A stretch of DNA of 64,000 nt, from contig NZ_CP093342.1 in assembly GCF_022637555.1 (NCBI RefSeq), positions 3,286,001-3,350,000 of the forward strand, written 5' to 3'. Source of the stretch: Microbacterium sp. H1-D42. GTDB taxonomy: Bacteria; Actinomycetota; Actinomycetes; Actinomycetales; Microbacteriaceae. The position numbers and the translations under genes are program-made. The notes under the pieces were generated by a model. That model was not told where the DNA came from, made no database searches, and was given only the letters and a program-made list of their open reading frames with translations. This document shows, piece after piece, positions 1 through 8,569 of this stretch (position 1 is the first letter of the stretch; each line of letters starts with the position of its first letter).

Positions 1-35
1 GCTTCGTCGGATGCTGGAGGAGTGGAATCGGTCAT
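1..35 (-). CDS. N-terminal fragment of an unidentified protein
   Basis: An ATG at 35 reading leftwards is preceded by a good ribosome binding site (GGAAGGA, about 5 bases upstream). Only 11 codons (MTDSTPPASDE) lie in the window, a Ser/Thr/Pro-rich start that gives no family. It is divergent from the DUF3073 gene. The start is plausible; the product cannot be named. Confidence 0.45.
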   Translation of the reverse strand, partial: MTDSTPPASDE

Positions 36-108
36 GTCGATCCTTCCGCGGGGCGGCCGCAGGACGGCCGGATACTCTGGCGTGCGTGCTATCCTGAATG
101 CTACTCTT

Positions 109-125
109 ACCGGCCTCAAGCCGGT
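109..125 (+). other. Small hairpin in the leader of the DUF3073 gene
   Basis: ACCGGC and GCCGGT pair around a 5-base loop, 63 bases before the DUF3073 start. Possible -10 boxes (TATCCT at 90-95, TACTCT at 102-107) lie just upstream, so the hairpin could be part of the 5' leader. No function can be assigned. Confidence 0.25.
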
Positions 126-188
126 GCCGTGAATATCATCGGGCGTTTCACCAGCCCGCTGCTGAACTCGTAAAAGGGGGTCTCGCGC

Positions 189-377
189 ATGGGCCGTGGC
201 CGTCAGAAGGCGAAGCACACCAAAATCGCCCGCGAACTCAAGTCGTACAGTCCTGAGGTGAACTATTCGGCACTCGAGCGTGAGCTCGGGCATCCGGACA
301 CCGACGGCAACGAATACGTCGATAAGTGGGCCGATGAGTATGCCGACGAAGATGAGGACGAACTCGAGCGAGCCTGA
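189..377 (+). CDS. DUF3073 domain protein
   Basis: A 62-residue acidic protein with the N-terminal MGRGRQKAKHTKIARELK block typical of the actinobacterial DUF3073 family, followed by a Tyr/Asp/Glu-rich tail ending in DEDEDELERA. The length is normal for the family, whose function is unknown. In many actinobacteria this gene sits beside purM/purF; here purF-purM lie about 4-7 kb downstream on the opposite strand. The start has a GGGGG ribosome binding site about 8 bases upstream. It is a single-gene unit, closed by a hairpin at 401-432. Confidence 0.9.
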   Translation: MGRGRQKAKHTKIARELKSYSPEVNYSALERELGHPDTDGNEYVDKWADEYADEDEDELERA

Positions 378-400
378 GCTCCTCGTCTTCCAATGATGTG

Positions 401-432
401 AGCCCCGGAAGGGCTACTGTCCCTCCGGGGCT
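401..432 (+). terminator. Hairpin terminator after the DUF3073 gene
   Basis: AGCCCCGGA-A-GGG pairs with CCC-TCCGGGGCT around a 7-base loop, with one bulged A. There is almost no T tract after it, as is common in GC-rich actinobacteria. It lies 24 bases after the stop codon. Confidence 0.6.
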
Positions 433-496
433 TCGTCGTGCCCTCTGATCGAGCTCAACGCACCCGGTTGCGCGACCGCGCGCGTCGAGCGACTGG

Positions 497-502
497 CAGG
501 AT
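497..502 (+). promoter_or_regulatory. -10 box for a leaderless MOSC transcript
   Basis: CAGGAT ends exactly 6 bases before the ATG at 509, the spacing seen before many starts in this window. It supports ATG 509 over the in-frame GTG at 506. Confidence 0.4.
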
Positions 503-508
503 GGGGTG

Positions 509-1333
509 ATGCCCCGTGTCGTCGCGCTGTACCGTCACCCGATCAAGGGGTTCACGCCCGAGCGCCTCGATGAGCTCGTGGTGCAGCCCGATGGCCGCAT
601 TGCCGGCGACCGAGTGCTGGCGTTCCGCTTCGGCAACGCCGTCGAGCCCGAGGACCGGGATGGGCTGGACTACTGGCCGAAGTCGAAGGGCCTCGCGCTC
701 GAGTCGTTCCCGACGCTCGCCGCGCTGCAGGTGTCATACGACCACGACGCGCGCCGGGTGCGCGTCGCGTACGACGACGAGCTGCTGATCGAAGTGGTGC
801 TCGATGCCGAGGGTCGCGCTGAGCTCACCGAGATCATGACGGCCTTCGTGCTCGACTCCCCCGAGTGGAAGCTGCTGCAGCGCGAGGGGCGCCTGCCGCT
901 GGTGCTGGTCGGCGACGGCGAGAGCTCGCGCTTTCAAGACCGCTCGCGCGGGTTCGTCAGCGTGCACAGCCACGCCAGCATCGACGCGCTGAGTGACGCG
1001 CTCGGACAGCAGGTCGATGACCGTCGGTTCCGCTCCAACGTGGTGATCGACGGGGTGGATGCCTGGGACGAGCTGTCCTGGCAGGGCGAGGTGCGCATCG
1101 GCGATGTGCGCTTCAGCGCCGAGGGACCGATCGTGCGGTGCCTCGCGACCCACGCGAACCCCGATACGGGCATCCGAGACGCCAAAGTGCTCACCACTCT
1201 CACTCGCGGCGTCGGCCTGCCGGAGCCGACCCTGGGGCACCTGCTGCTGCTTGACGGCGTCAACGGCGCGGTCGGCGACGCGGCGGGCCTCGGCGGCGTG
1301 ATCCGCGTCGGCGACGAGGTGACTTTCGGCTGA
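509..1333 (+). CDS. MOSC domain-containing protein
   Basis: A 274-residue protein with a MOSC N-terminal beta-barrel (about residues 1-90, starting PRVVALYRHPIKGF) and a C-terminal MOSC domain (about 120-270). The family-conserved cysteine is present in the segment GPIVRCLATHANPDTG, which resembles the RC.T..dp.TG signature. MOSC proteins handle molybdenum cofactor or sulfur transfer (YcbX-like); the substrate of this one is unknown. It probably acts in the cytoplasm. No molybdenum genes are adjacent. ATG 509 was chosen because of the CAGGAT box 6 bases upstream; GTG 506 is possible. Confidence 0.85.
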   Translation: MPRVVALYRHPIKGFTPERLDELVVQPDGRIAGDRVLAFRFGNAVEPEDRDGLDYWPKSKGLALESFPTLAALQVSYDHDARRVRVAYDDELLIEVVLDAEGRAELTEIMTAFVLDSPEWKLLQREGRLPLVLVGDGESSRFQDRSRGFVSVHSHASIDALSDALGQQVDDRRFRSNVVIDGVDAWDELSWQGEVRIGDVRFSAEGPIVRCLATHANPDTGIRDAKVLTTLTRGVGLPEPTLGHLLLLDGVNGAVGDAAGLGGVIRVGDEVTFG

Positions 1334-1391
1334 GTCGGATGCTGCCGGCTCCCCGCTCCGCGGCACCCGATCGACTAATGTCAGCGACACG

Positions 1392-2417
1392 ATGACCGCC
1401 GCACCGGAGCACCCCTCACGCGCGTCGATCAAGGACGTCGCGCGGCTCGCCGGCGTCTCGGCACAGACCGTGTCACGCGTCGCGAATGGCTACGTGCACG
1501 TGAGCGACGCCCTGCGAGAGCGGGTGCTCGCATCGATGCAAGAGCTGGGCTATCGACCGAACTCCGCTGCCCGCAACCTGAAGTCGGGCAGGTTCCACAG
1601 CATCGGCCTGGTCACCTTCAACATCACCGCGCTCGGCAACCAGCGCACCCTCGGCGCCGTCGCCGAGGCGGCCACGCGCGCCGGGTACACGACGACGCTC
1701 ATCCCGGTGTCAGACCCGACCGGCGGCAACCTGGCCGGCGCATTCGGGCGACTGCAGGAGCAGGCCGTCGACGGGATCATCCTGCTGATGTCGGCGAAGA
1801 TCAACTCCCCTCATGACCTCGCCCTCACCGATGGCGTGCCGCTGGTGGTCGTCGACTCCGATCCCACGTCCCAGTACACGCTCGTCGACACCGACCAGGA
1901 GCAGGGCGCGCGCCTGGCGATGCAGCACCTGTTCGATCTCGGGCATCGCCGCATCGCGCATGTCGCCGGCCCAGACGATTCCTTCTCGGCCCGGCACCGC
2001 GCCGAGGCGTACAGCCGGTTCATGCGCGAGCACGATCTCGAAGCGCCCGAGATCCTGCGCGGCGACTGGTCGGCAGCATCCGGTCGCGCCGCTGGCGAGT
2101 CTCTGCTGGGCGGCGACCACCCGCCCACAGCGGTGTTCGTCGCCAACGATGAGATGGCGCTGGGTCTGCTCAGCGCAGCGCACCGGCGCGGGCTGAGCGT
2201 TCCCGCGCAGTTGAGCGTGGTCGGGTTCGATGACAGCCCGGACGGTGCCGGATTCTGGCCTTCGCTGACGAGCGTGCACCAGAACTTCGCCGCCGTCGGC
2301 CAGCGGGCGACGGCGATCCTGCTCGCGATGATCGACGGGGATCCCATCCCCGAGAACCCGCTCATCCCGACCAGCCTGGTGGTGCGCGACAGCACGGCGG
2401 CGCCGGCGGCGCGGTGA
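1392..2417 (+). CDS. LacI family transcriptional regulator
   Basis: A 341-residue LacI/GalR regulator: N-terminal helix-turn-helix at about residues 10-60 (IKDVARLAGVSAQTVSRVAN, then YRPNSAARNLKSG) followed by a periplasmic-binding-protein-like effector domain to the C terminus (VVGFDDSP near the end). A TAATGT box at 1376-1381 lies 10 bases before the ATG. Its stop codon overlaps a possible GTG start (2414) of the downstream ACR3-like carrier, so the two are probably co-transcribed and the carrier may be its target. No sugar enzyme is adjacent, so the inducer cannot be predicted. Confidence 0.9.
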   Translation: MTAAPEHPSRASIKDVARLAGVSAQTVSRVANGYVHVSDALRERVLASMQELGYRPNSAARNLKSGRFHSIGLVTFNITALGNQRTLGAVAEAATRAGYTTTLIPVSDPTGGNLAGAFGRLQEQAVDGIILLMSAKINSPHDLALTDGVPLVVVDSDPTSQYTLVDTDQEQGARLAMQHLFDLGHRRIAHVAGPDDSFSARHRAEAYSRFMREHDLEAPEILRGDWSAASGRAAGESLLGGDHPPTAVFVANDEMALGLLSAAHRRGLSVPAQLSVVGFDDSPDGAGFWPSLTSVHQNFAAVGQRATAILLAMIDGDPIPENPLIPTSLVVRDSTAAPAAR

Positions 2418-2446
2418 ACACCCCCGGATCAGAGCGGGAGCACCCG

Positions 2447-3400
2447 ATGGACTGGATGGAGCGCCACCAGGTCGCGCTTTACCTGCTCGCCCTTGCTGTC
2501 GGCGCGGCCGTCGGACTGCTCGCGCCGTCGGTCGCTGTTCCGGCGGGGCAATCCATCACCCCCGTGCTCGCGCTGCTGCTGTACGTCACGTTTCTCGGGG
2601 TCCCGTTCGCGCAGATCGGCCGCGCGGCGCGCGATGGCCGCTTTCTCACGACGGTTCTGGTGCTGAACTTCGTCGTCGCACCGGTGGTGGTGTGGATGCT
2701 GTCGCGCATCGTCGCGCACGATCAGGCGCTGCTGGTGGGCGTGCTGTTCGTGCTGCTGACCCCGTGCGTCGACTATGTGATCGTCTTCACCGGACTCGCC
2801 GGCGGAGCGAAGGATCGGCTGCTGGCATCCACTCCCCTGCTCATGCTCGCGCAGATCCTGCTGCTGCCCGTGTATCTGTGGCTGTTCGTCGGCGCGGAAT
2901 TCGTCGCTGTCGTCGATGCGCGACCGTTCGTCGAGGCGTTCCTGCTGCTGATCGCCGCACCTCTCGCGGCGGCGGCGCTCACGCAGATGCTCGCACGGCG
3001 GATGCCCTGGGCAGAGCGTCTGCGGCGATGGGCGCTGCAGACGATGGTGCCGCTGATGATGCTCACGCTGGCTGTGGTGGTCGCGTCACAGGTCTCCGGG
3101 GTCGGCGCACGGCTCGGCGCGCTTGCGCTGGCCGTGCCGGTGTACGTGCTGTTCGCCGTGGTGATGTTCGGCCTCGGCGTGCGGATGGGCCGCGCTGGGC
3201 GGTCGGATGCCAGAGCGCAGCGCGCCATCGTCTTCAGCGGAGTGACCCGCAACTCACTGGTCGTGCTGCCCTTGGTGCTCGCCTTGCCCGCCGCGTTCGA
3301 CCTCGCACCTCTCGCCGTGGTCACTCAGACGCTGGTGGAACTGGTGATCATGGTGGTGATGGTGAAGGTGGTGCCGCGGGTCATCCGCAGCTCGACCTGA
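2447..3400 (+). CDS. ACR3/BASS-type membrane carrier (arsenite permease-like)
   Basis: A 317-residue protein with about 9-10 membrane helices. The segment LLTPCVDYVIVFTGLAGGAK matches the ACR3 arsenite carrier/bile-acid:sodium symporter superfamily, including the cysteine that in ACR3 is essential. No arsR, arsC or other ars gene is nearby and a LacI regulator precedes it, so an organic substrate is equally possible. ATG 2447 has GGGAG 6 bases upstream; the in-frame GTG at 2414 overlaps the lacI stop codon and would add 11 residues. It converges on the MFS gene with 13 bases between them. Confidence 0.75.
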   Translation: MDWMERHQVALYLLALAVGAAVGLLAPSVAVPAGQSITPVLALLLYVTFLGVPFAQIGRAARDGRFLTTVLVLNFVVAPVVVWMLSRIVAHDQALLVGVLFVLLTPCVDYVIVFTGLAGGAKDRLLASTPLLMLAQILLLPVYLWLFVGAEFVAVVDARPFVEAFLLLIAAPLAAAALTQMLARRMPWAERLRRWALQTMVPLMMLTLAVVVASQVSGVGARLGALALAVPVYVLFAVVMFGLGVRMGRAGRSDARAQRAIVFSGVTRNSLVVLPLVLALPAAFDLAPLAVVTQTLVELVIMVVMVKVVPRVIRSST

Positions 3401-3413
3401 GCCGCACTGCGGA

Positions 3414-4727
3414 TCACCAGGTGCCGTGCCGGCGCTCCCACTCGTCTTCGATCGTGCGGCGGCGCCCGGCGATCATCCCGGCAGGGAAGGTCACGACCAG
3501 CACACCCGCGACGATCAGCAGCGGCACCGTCCAGCCATCGGTCACCCCGTGCAGCACGCCGACCAGCAGCGGGAAGACGGCCGCGAACGTGTACCCGACG
3601 CTCTGCACGAAGCTCGAGAGCAGCACCGCGCTCTCGGGCGTGCGGGATCGGATGCTGATCAGCACCAGCGACAGCGGGAACAGGAACCCCACCAGACCGA
3701 ACAGCACCATCCACAGCGGCAGCAGCGCCGGCACCGGCGCGAGCAGCAGCCCCGCGATGCCGACGAGTCCGCCGACCGATCCGAAGATGAACAGCGGACG
3801 CGTCGCCTGATATCGCACGACCAGCACCGGCACCAGCAGCGATGCCGGCAGGCCGATGAACGCCCACAGCGACAGCAGGAAGCCGGCACTCGCGGCGCTC
3901 GCTCCTGCGATGTCGGTCAGGATCGCCGGCAGCCACGCGAACGACACGTACGCCATGGTCGAGGAGGTGCCGAACGTGAAGGCCAGCGCCCACACCAGCG
4001 GGATGCGTGCGAGGCGCCCGAACAGTCGGCGCGTGGTGGGAGATGTCGCGATCGGGCCGGTGAGGGTGGGGGAGTCGGATGCTGCCGACCCGGCCCCTTT
4101 GGTGACCTCAGGCCCTGAGTCTCGCTTCGCCCGCTCAGGAACCGGAGGCCCTGGTCGCATCAGGATCAGCAGCCACGGGATCGCGCCGGCGAGGGCGAAC
4201 GCGCCCCACATCGCCAACGAGAAGCGCCAGTCCGTGGCCTCAGCCACCGGGACGGCGACCAGCGGCGGAACGAACGTCGAGAACGCCATCGCGGTCGTGT
4301 ACAGCGTCATCATCAGCCCGATGCGATCGGGGAAGTACTTCTTCACCAGCGGCGGCAGCAGGATGTTGCCCATCCCGACCCCGGCGAAGATCACCATCGT
4401 CGTCAGCAGCAGCCCGACCGACCCACCGACCAGCCCGCGACACACCAGCCCGATCGTGATCGCGACCAGAGCGATGACGGTGAGCCGCTCGATCCCCAGC
4501 CGCCGCTCCAGCAGAGGCGTAAGCAGCCCGAAGACGGCGAAGCACACCGGCGGCAGCGTGCCGATCACGCCGAGCACGGCCGACGAGACGGGGAAGTCCG
4601 CACCGATCAGATCGACGACCGGAGACAGAGACGCGACCGCTGAGCGCAGGGAGAACGCGCACAGCACGATGCCGAGCACAGCGAGCGTGCGGCCCTTCCA
4701 GAGCGGCCGCGCGCTCGAGGCCGTCAT
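3414..4727 (-). CDS. MFS transporter, CynX/NimT type
   Basis: A 437-residue, 12-helix major facilitator with the N-terminal pattern of the CynX/NimT group (SLRSAVASLSPVVDLIGADF) and a polar central loop at about residues 210-250. Its ATG overlaps the purF stop codon (ATGA), so it is translationally coupled to purine synthesis and forms the third gene of purM-purF-MFS. That location suggests transport of a purine-related or cyanate-like compound, but this is inference; family members move cyanate, nitroimidazoles or other small solutes. A longer in-frame extension into purF is rejected because it lies inside that gene. Confidence 0.85.
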   Translation of the reverse strand: MTASSARPLWKGRTLAVLGIVLCAFSLRSAVASLSPVVDLIGADFPVSSAVLGVIGTLPPVCFAVFGLLTPLLERRLGIERLTVIALVAITIGLVCRGLVGGSVGLLLTTMVIFAGVGMGNILLPPLVKKYFPDRIGLMMTLYTTAMAFSTFVPPLVAVPVAEATDWRFSLAMWGAFALAGAIPWLLILMRPGPPVPERAKRDSGPEVTKGAGSAASDSPTLTGPIATSPTTRRLFGRLARIPLVWALAFTFGTSSTMAYVSFAWLPAILTDIAGASAASAGFLLSLWAFIGLPASLLVPVLVVRYQATRPLFIFGSVGGLVGIAGLLLAPVPALLPLWMVLFGLVGFLFPLSLVLISIRSRTPESAVLLSSFVQSVGYTFAAVFPLLVGVLHGVTDGWTVPLLIVAGVLVVTFPAGMIAGRRRTIEDEWERRHGTW

Positions 4728-6220
4728 GACGTCTGCGACTTCTCGACCCAGTCGAGGTACTCGGGCGTGACGGTGCCGGTGATGTACCGGCCGTCGAAGC
4801 AGCTCATGTCGAGATCGGTCAGCTCGGAGCCTTCGATGATCGCTGCCTTGAGGTCGTCGACCTCCTGGTAGACGATGCGATCGCATCCGAGCTCTTCGGC
4901 GATCTCGGGAATCGTGCGGCCGTGAGCGACCAGCTCGTGCTTGGAGGGCATGTTGATGCCGTACACGTGCGGGTAGCGCACCGGGGGCGCCGCCGACGCG
5001 AAGATGACCGACTTGGCACCGGCGTCACGCGCCATCTGGATGATCTGCTTGCTCGTCGTGCCGCGGACGATCGAGTCATCGATGAGCAGCACGTTCTTGC
5101 CGCGGAACTCCGTCGACATGGCGTTCAGCTTCTGCCGCACACTCTTCTTGCGCACCGCCTGCCCCGGCATGATGAACGTGCGTCCGACGTAGCGGTTCTT
5201 GTAGAAGCCCTCGCGGTACTCCTTGCCGAGCTTGCGGGCGACCTCCATCGCCGACGGGCGCGACGAGTCGGGGATCGGCATGACCACGTCGATCTCGTCC
5301 AGCGGCACGTGCTTGGCGATCGTGTCGGCCAGCTTGTCGCCCATGCGCAGGCGCGACTCGTACACCGAGACGCCGTTCATCACCGAGTCGGGACGCGCGA
5401 GGTAGACGTACTCGAAGGCGCAGGGGGTCAGCTGCGGGTTGTCGGCGCACTGACGGGTGAAGAGCTCGCCGTCGTTCGTGATGAACACGGCTTCGCCCGG
5501 CTCGACCTCGCGCACGACCTCGTAGTCGGCGTTCTCGAGCACCAGCGACTCGCTCGTGACGACCCACTCGTCACGGCCGTCGCTCTGGCGGGTCACCGTG
5601 CCGTCGTCGGCGACGCTGGCGGCCTTGCGGCGCCCGAGGATGAGGGGGCGGATGCCGAACGGGTCGCGGAAGGCGAGCAGGCCGTAGCCGGCGATGATGG
5701 CGATCACCGCGTAGGCGCCCTCGATGCGGTTCTGCGTGCGCTCGACGGCGTCGAAGATGCGCTCGGCATCGAGGTCGACGGTCGAGGTGGATGCCTGCAG
5801 CTCGCCGGCGAGCACGTTCAGCAGCAGCTCGGTGTCGCTGGACGAGTTCAGGTGCCGGCGGTCGCGGTGCGCCATGTCGGCGGTCAGCTCACGCGTGTTG
5901 GTGAGGTTGCCGTTGTGGATCAGCACGATGCCATAGGGCGCGTTCACGTAGAACGGCTGCATCTCCTCCTCGTTGGAGGCGGTGCCCTTCGTGGCGTAGC
6001 GGACGTGTCCGAGACCGACGTTGCCGAGCAGCGCGCGCATGTCGCGGGTGCGGAACGCTTCGCGCACCATGCCCTCGGCCTTGGCCATGTGCATGACGCC
6101 GCTCGGCTCGACCGTGGCGATGCCGGTGGCGTCCTGGCCGCGGTGCTGCAGCAGCAGCAGGGCGTCGTAGATGTCTTGGTTGACGGGGCCGCTTCCGACC
6201 ATTCCGACGATGCCGCACAT
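4724..6220 (-). CDS. purF: Amidophosphoribosyltransferase
   Basis: A 498-residue enzyme catalysing the first committed step of purine synthesis (PRPP + glutamine to phosphoribosylamine), cytoplasmic. It starts MCGIVGMVG, so Cys2 becomes the N-terminal glutamine amidotransferase nucleophile after Met removal. The phosphoribosyltransferase half carries the PRPP motif VLLIDDSIVRGTTS at about residues 377-390. The Cys start fixes the ATG at 6220; a longer open frame upstream is antisense noise over purM. It lies 5 bases after purM and its stop overlaps the MFS start. The propeptide found in some PurF proteins is absent. Confidence 0.97.
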   Translation of the reverse strand: MCGIVGMVGSGPVNQDIYDALLLLQHRGQDATGIATVEPSGVMHMAKAEGMVREAFRTRDMRALLGNVGLGHVRYATKGTASNEEEMQPFYVNAPYGIVLIHNGNLTNTRELTADMAHRDRRHLNSSSDTELLLNVLAGELQASTSTVDLDAERIFDAVERTQNRIEGAYAVIAIIAGYGLLAFRDPFGIRPLILGRRKAASVADDGTVTRQSDGRDEWVVTSESLVLENADYEVVREVEPGEAVFITNDGELFTRQCADNPQLTPCAFEYVYLARPDSVMNGVSVYESRLRMGDKLADTIAKHVPLDEIDVVMPIPDSSRPSAMEVARKLGKEYREGFYKNRYVGRTFIMPGQAVRKKSVRQKLNAMSTEFRGKNVLLIDDSIVRGTTSKQIIQMARDAGAKSVIFASAAPPVRYPHVYGINMPSKHELVAHGRTIPEIAEELGCDRIVYQEVDDLKAAIIEGSELTDLDMSCFDGRYITGTVTPEYLDWVEKSQTS

Positions 6221-6225
6221 GGGTG

Positions 6226-7344
6226 TTACTTTGCTCCGTCTGCGTAGGATCCGACCAGGCGCACTGCCCCGCCGTCGACGCCCTTGGCGCCCTCTTCGAA
6301 ATGTCCGGCCGGACGTGCGCCGGTGTGCACGGTCGCGACCTGCCATGCCGGGATGCCCTGCGCCTCGATCTTCGCGATGGCAGCATCCTTCTGGTCTGCC
6401 GCGACCACCGCGAGGAAGCCGATGCCCAGGTTCCAGGTGCCCTCGGTGTCGACGATCGGGGTGCCTGCGATGTCGGCGAGCACCCGGAAGACCGGACTCG
6501 GCGACCAGGTCGCGCGGTCGACCTCTGCCCAGCTGCCCTGCGGCAGCACCCGGGCGAGGTTGGCGGCGATGCCGCCGCCCGTGACGTGACTGAGCGAGTG
6601 GATGCTGCCCGCAGGCAGCTGGTCGATCAGCGTCAGCAGCGGAGTCGTGTACAGCCGGGTCGGCTCGAGCAGCGTCTCGCCCCACGTGGTTCCGAAATCG
6701 GCGGCATTGTCGCCGTAGCCGATGCCGGCGTTCGCGACGATGTGGCGCACGAGCGAGTAGCCGTTGGAGTGCAGACCGCTGGAGGCGAGCGCGATCACCG
6801 CGTCGCCGTCACGCACCAGGTCGGCCCCGAGCAGGGCATCCGCTTCGACGACACCCGTCGCAGCTCCGGCCACGTCGTAGTCACGCGGGCCGAGCAGGCC
6901 GGGGTGCTCTGCGGTCTCGCCGCCGACGAGCGCGGTGCCGGTGGCGGAGCACGCCTCGGCGATGCCGCGCACGATGTCGGCGATGCGCTGCGGCACGACC
7001 TTGCCGCACGCGATGTAGTCGGTCATGAACAGGGGCTTCGCCCCCACCACGACGATGTCATCGACGACCATGCCGACCAGGTCCTGCCCGATCGTGTCGT
7101 GCTTGTCGATGGCCTGCGCGATGGCGACCTTCGTGCCGACGCCGTCGGTACTGCTGGCCAGCAGCGGACGCTTGTAGCCGAGCAGTGCGCTGGCGTCGAA
7201 CATGCCGGCGAAGCCGCCTACTCCGCCGAGCACTTCCGGCCCGTGCGTCGCGCGCACGGAGGCCTTCATGAGTTCGACGGCGAGGTCACCGGCGGCGGTG
7301 TCGACACCGGCCTGGGCATAGGGGTTGGTGGAGGATTCTGCCAC
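6226..7344 (-). CDS. purM: Phosphoribosylformylglycinamidine cyclo-ligase (AIR synthetase)
   Basis: A 372-residue PurM that closes FGAM to AIR with ATP in step 5 of purine synthesis. Recognisable blocks are the N-terminal YAQAGVD, LASSTDGVGTKVAIAQ, MVVDDIVVVGAKPLFMTDY, GGETAEHPG and the Gly-rich HVTGGGIAANLARVLP. It begins with GTG, and a TAGGCT box sits exactly 6 bases upstream, which suggests a leaderless mRNA. It is the first gene of the purM-purF-MFS unit. It is about 20 residues longer than typical PurM, mostly at the C terminus. Confidence 0.96.
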   Translation of the reverse strand: MAESSTNPYAQAGVDTAAGDLAVELMKASVRATHGPEVLGGVGGFAGMFDASALLGYKRPLLASSTDGVGTKVAIAQAIDKHDTIGQDLVGMVVDDIVVVGAKPLFMTDYIACGKVVPQRIADIVRGIAEACSATGTALVGGETAEHPGLLGPRDYDVAGAATGVVEADALLGADLVRDGDAVIALASSGLHSNGYSLVRHIVANAGIGYGDNAADFGTTWGETLLEPTRLYTTPLLTLIDQLPAGSIHSLSHVTGGGIAANLARVLPQGSWAEVDRATWSPSPVFRVLADIAGTPIVDTEGTWNLGIGFLAVVAADQKDAAIAKIEAQGIPAWQVATVHTGARPAGHFEEGAKGVDGGAVRLVGSYADGAK

Positions 7345-7350
7345 GCCTAC

Positions 7351-7356
7351 AGCCTA
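7351..7356 (-). promoter_or_regulatory. -10 box of the purM-purF-MFS operon
   Basis: TAGGCT on the minus strand ends 6 bases before the purM GTG. The transcript would start at or within a base of the start codon. Confidence 0.5.
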
Positions 7357-7434
7357 CCGGCCCGTGGGGGTGGGTCTGGCCTGCAAGTCGGGCCGCGGAT
7401 CACACCCGATTCGATACTGACCGCTCCGATCTGC

Positions 7435-7586
7435 TAAAGTGAACGGTTGCGCGATCGTTCGCCGAATCTCACCGGCGCAGCGCACATCCCAGCACGGGCC
7501 GTAAAAGCCGGAATCGCACCGATGCGGATCCGCCGCCCAGCTGAAAGAAGGCGGCAGCGTGCCGCCCGCACACGAATCAAGAAATC
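7435..7586 (+). promoter_or_regulatory. Putative promoter and structured leader of the 100-residue hypothetical gene
   Basis: TAAAGT at 7435-7440 is the best -10 candidate and would give a leader of about 140 bases. Within it GCCGCC (7532-7537) and GGCGGC (7550-7555) form a hairpin that partly covers a GAAAGAAGG stretch. The rest of the purM-divergent spacer (7357-7434) shows nothing recognisable. Confidence 0.3.
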
Positions 7587-7889
7587 ATGAGCAGTACCGA
7601 AATCTCCGCGCGCTCTGACGCGCCCATTGAAAGCGAAACGAACCTCACCCCCGCAGAGCTGGCCTGGCAGCAGGCCGATGACGACGTCTTCGTCGCGACG
7701 AGCCAGGGCGAGTTCGCCGGCTTCGTGACCGTCGACAACAGCACCCACGTGGTGCACGACCGCCACAGCCGCCGGATCGGCAGCTACCCGACGCTCGCCG
7801 CAGCTCGCCAGGCGCTGGTGGATGCCACGCGTCCGCCGTCCCGTGGTCGCGAGCGGCTGCGCCGTCGCATCCTCTCCCGTCGCCGCTGA
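7587..7889 (+). CDS. Conserved-looking hypothetical protein, 100 residues
   Basis: Not recognised. It is a 100-residue protein with a Ser/Glu-rich N terminus, a middle segment with beta-strand character (about 45-75: VFVATSQGEFAGFVTVD, then VVHDRHSRRIGSYPTLAAA) and an Arg-rich C terminus (about 82-100). Codon use is typical for the window. The basic tail could bind nucleic acid, but there is no identifiable fold. It is divergent from purM, with a long leader. No strong ribosome binding site precedes ATG 7587. Confidence 0.6.
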   Translation: MSSTEISARSDAPIESETNLTPAELAWQQADDDVFVATSQGEFAGFVTVDNSTHVVHDRHSRRIGSYPTLAAARQALVDATRPPSRGRERLRRRILSRRR

Positions 7890-7969
7890 CAGCGACCCCG
7901 GCAGAATCCATCCCACGCCGACAACACCACATCGTTCCATCCCGCGTGTCACTTGCCTACGATGGGGCC

Positions 7970-8569
7970 ATGGTCGATAAGCCGCAATGGCTGATCCGCG
8001 AGGACGCCGGCACATCAGTGCTGGTGGCCTTGGCGGTGCGCCAGCTGATCGGCATCCGAGAGCCATCCGACCTGCCGAGCCTGCGCGGACTCGACGTGCG
8101 CCCTCCGGACGCGACCGACGTCGACGACGCCCTCGAGAACCAGTGGCGCGAGTACTGGGATATGACGGTCGAGCCGCGCGCGCACCGCTCGGAGGTGCCG
8201 CTCGATCTCGTCGACGGCTTCGACACGCTCGTGGCGCTGCCGACCAGCGGCGCCGAAGAGCTGCGCGATGCCATGGTGCCGCACGCCGCCGCCGCCCTGC
8301 GGTACGCGCAGAACGCGCACAACCGCTACGTCGATTCGGTGAGCTCCTCCGGCGGGGCGTACCGGGCGTACGCCAGCGCGATCGCCGAGTTCGAGCGCGA
8401 CGTGGGCAGGCGGGCGCACTCGTTCGAACTGAACGTGCAGGTGCTGCCGTTCAGTCAGCGCGGCATCTGGTGGATCGGCACGCTCAGCGTCGCGGTCACC
8501 GACGGGCTGCGGCGCGACGTGGTCGCCTTCGACGCGGCCATGCGGCCGGTAATAGGGGAGCTCGCTTAG
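7970..8569 (+). CDS. Hypothetical protein, 199 residues
   Basis: Not recognised. It is a soluble, acidic protein with no signal peptide or membrane segment and a predicted mix of helix (AAALRYAQNAHNRY, then AIAEFERDVG) and strand near the end (WWIGTLSVAVTD). ATG 7970 was chosen because TACGAT (7958-7963) lies 6 bases upstream; an in-frame GTG at 7946 would add 8 residues. Its stop codon overlaps that of the convergent membrane-protein gene. Confidence 0.65.
   Translation: MVDKPQWLIREDAGTSVLVALAVRQLIGIREPSDLPSLRGLDVRPPDATDVDDALENQWREYWDMTVEPRAHRSEVPLDLVDGFDTLVALPTSGAEELRDAMVPHAAAALRYAQNAHNRYVDSVSSSGGAYRAYASAIAEFERDVGRRAHSFELNVQVLPFSQRGIWWIGTLSVAVTDGLRRDVVAFDAAMRPVIGELA

Noticed and set aside
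2414..2446. GTG 2414 as the only start of the ACR3-like carrier
   Set aside because: It overlaps the lacI stop, which is attractive, but ATG 2447 has a much better ribosome binding site and begins closer to the first helix. Kept as an alternative.
6226..6685. N-terminal extension of purF upstream of MCGIVG
   Set aside because: PurF needs an N-terminal Cys after Met removal, and the extension lies over the purM gene.
7559..7620. A 19-codon frame (GTG at 7559) in the leader of the 100-residue gene
   Set aside because: GAAAGAAGG precedes it, but the peptide is featureless and overlaps the following gene in another frame.
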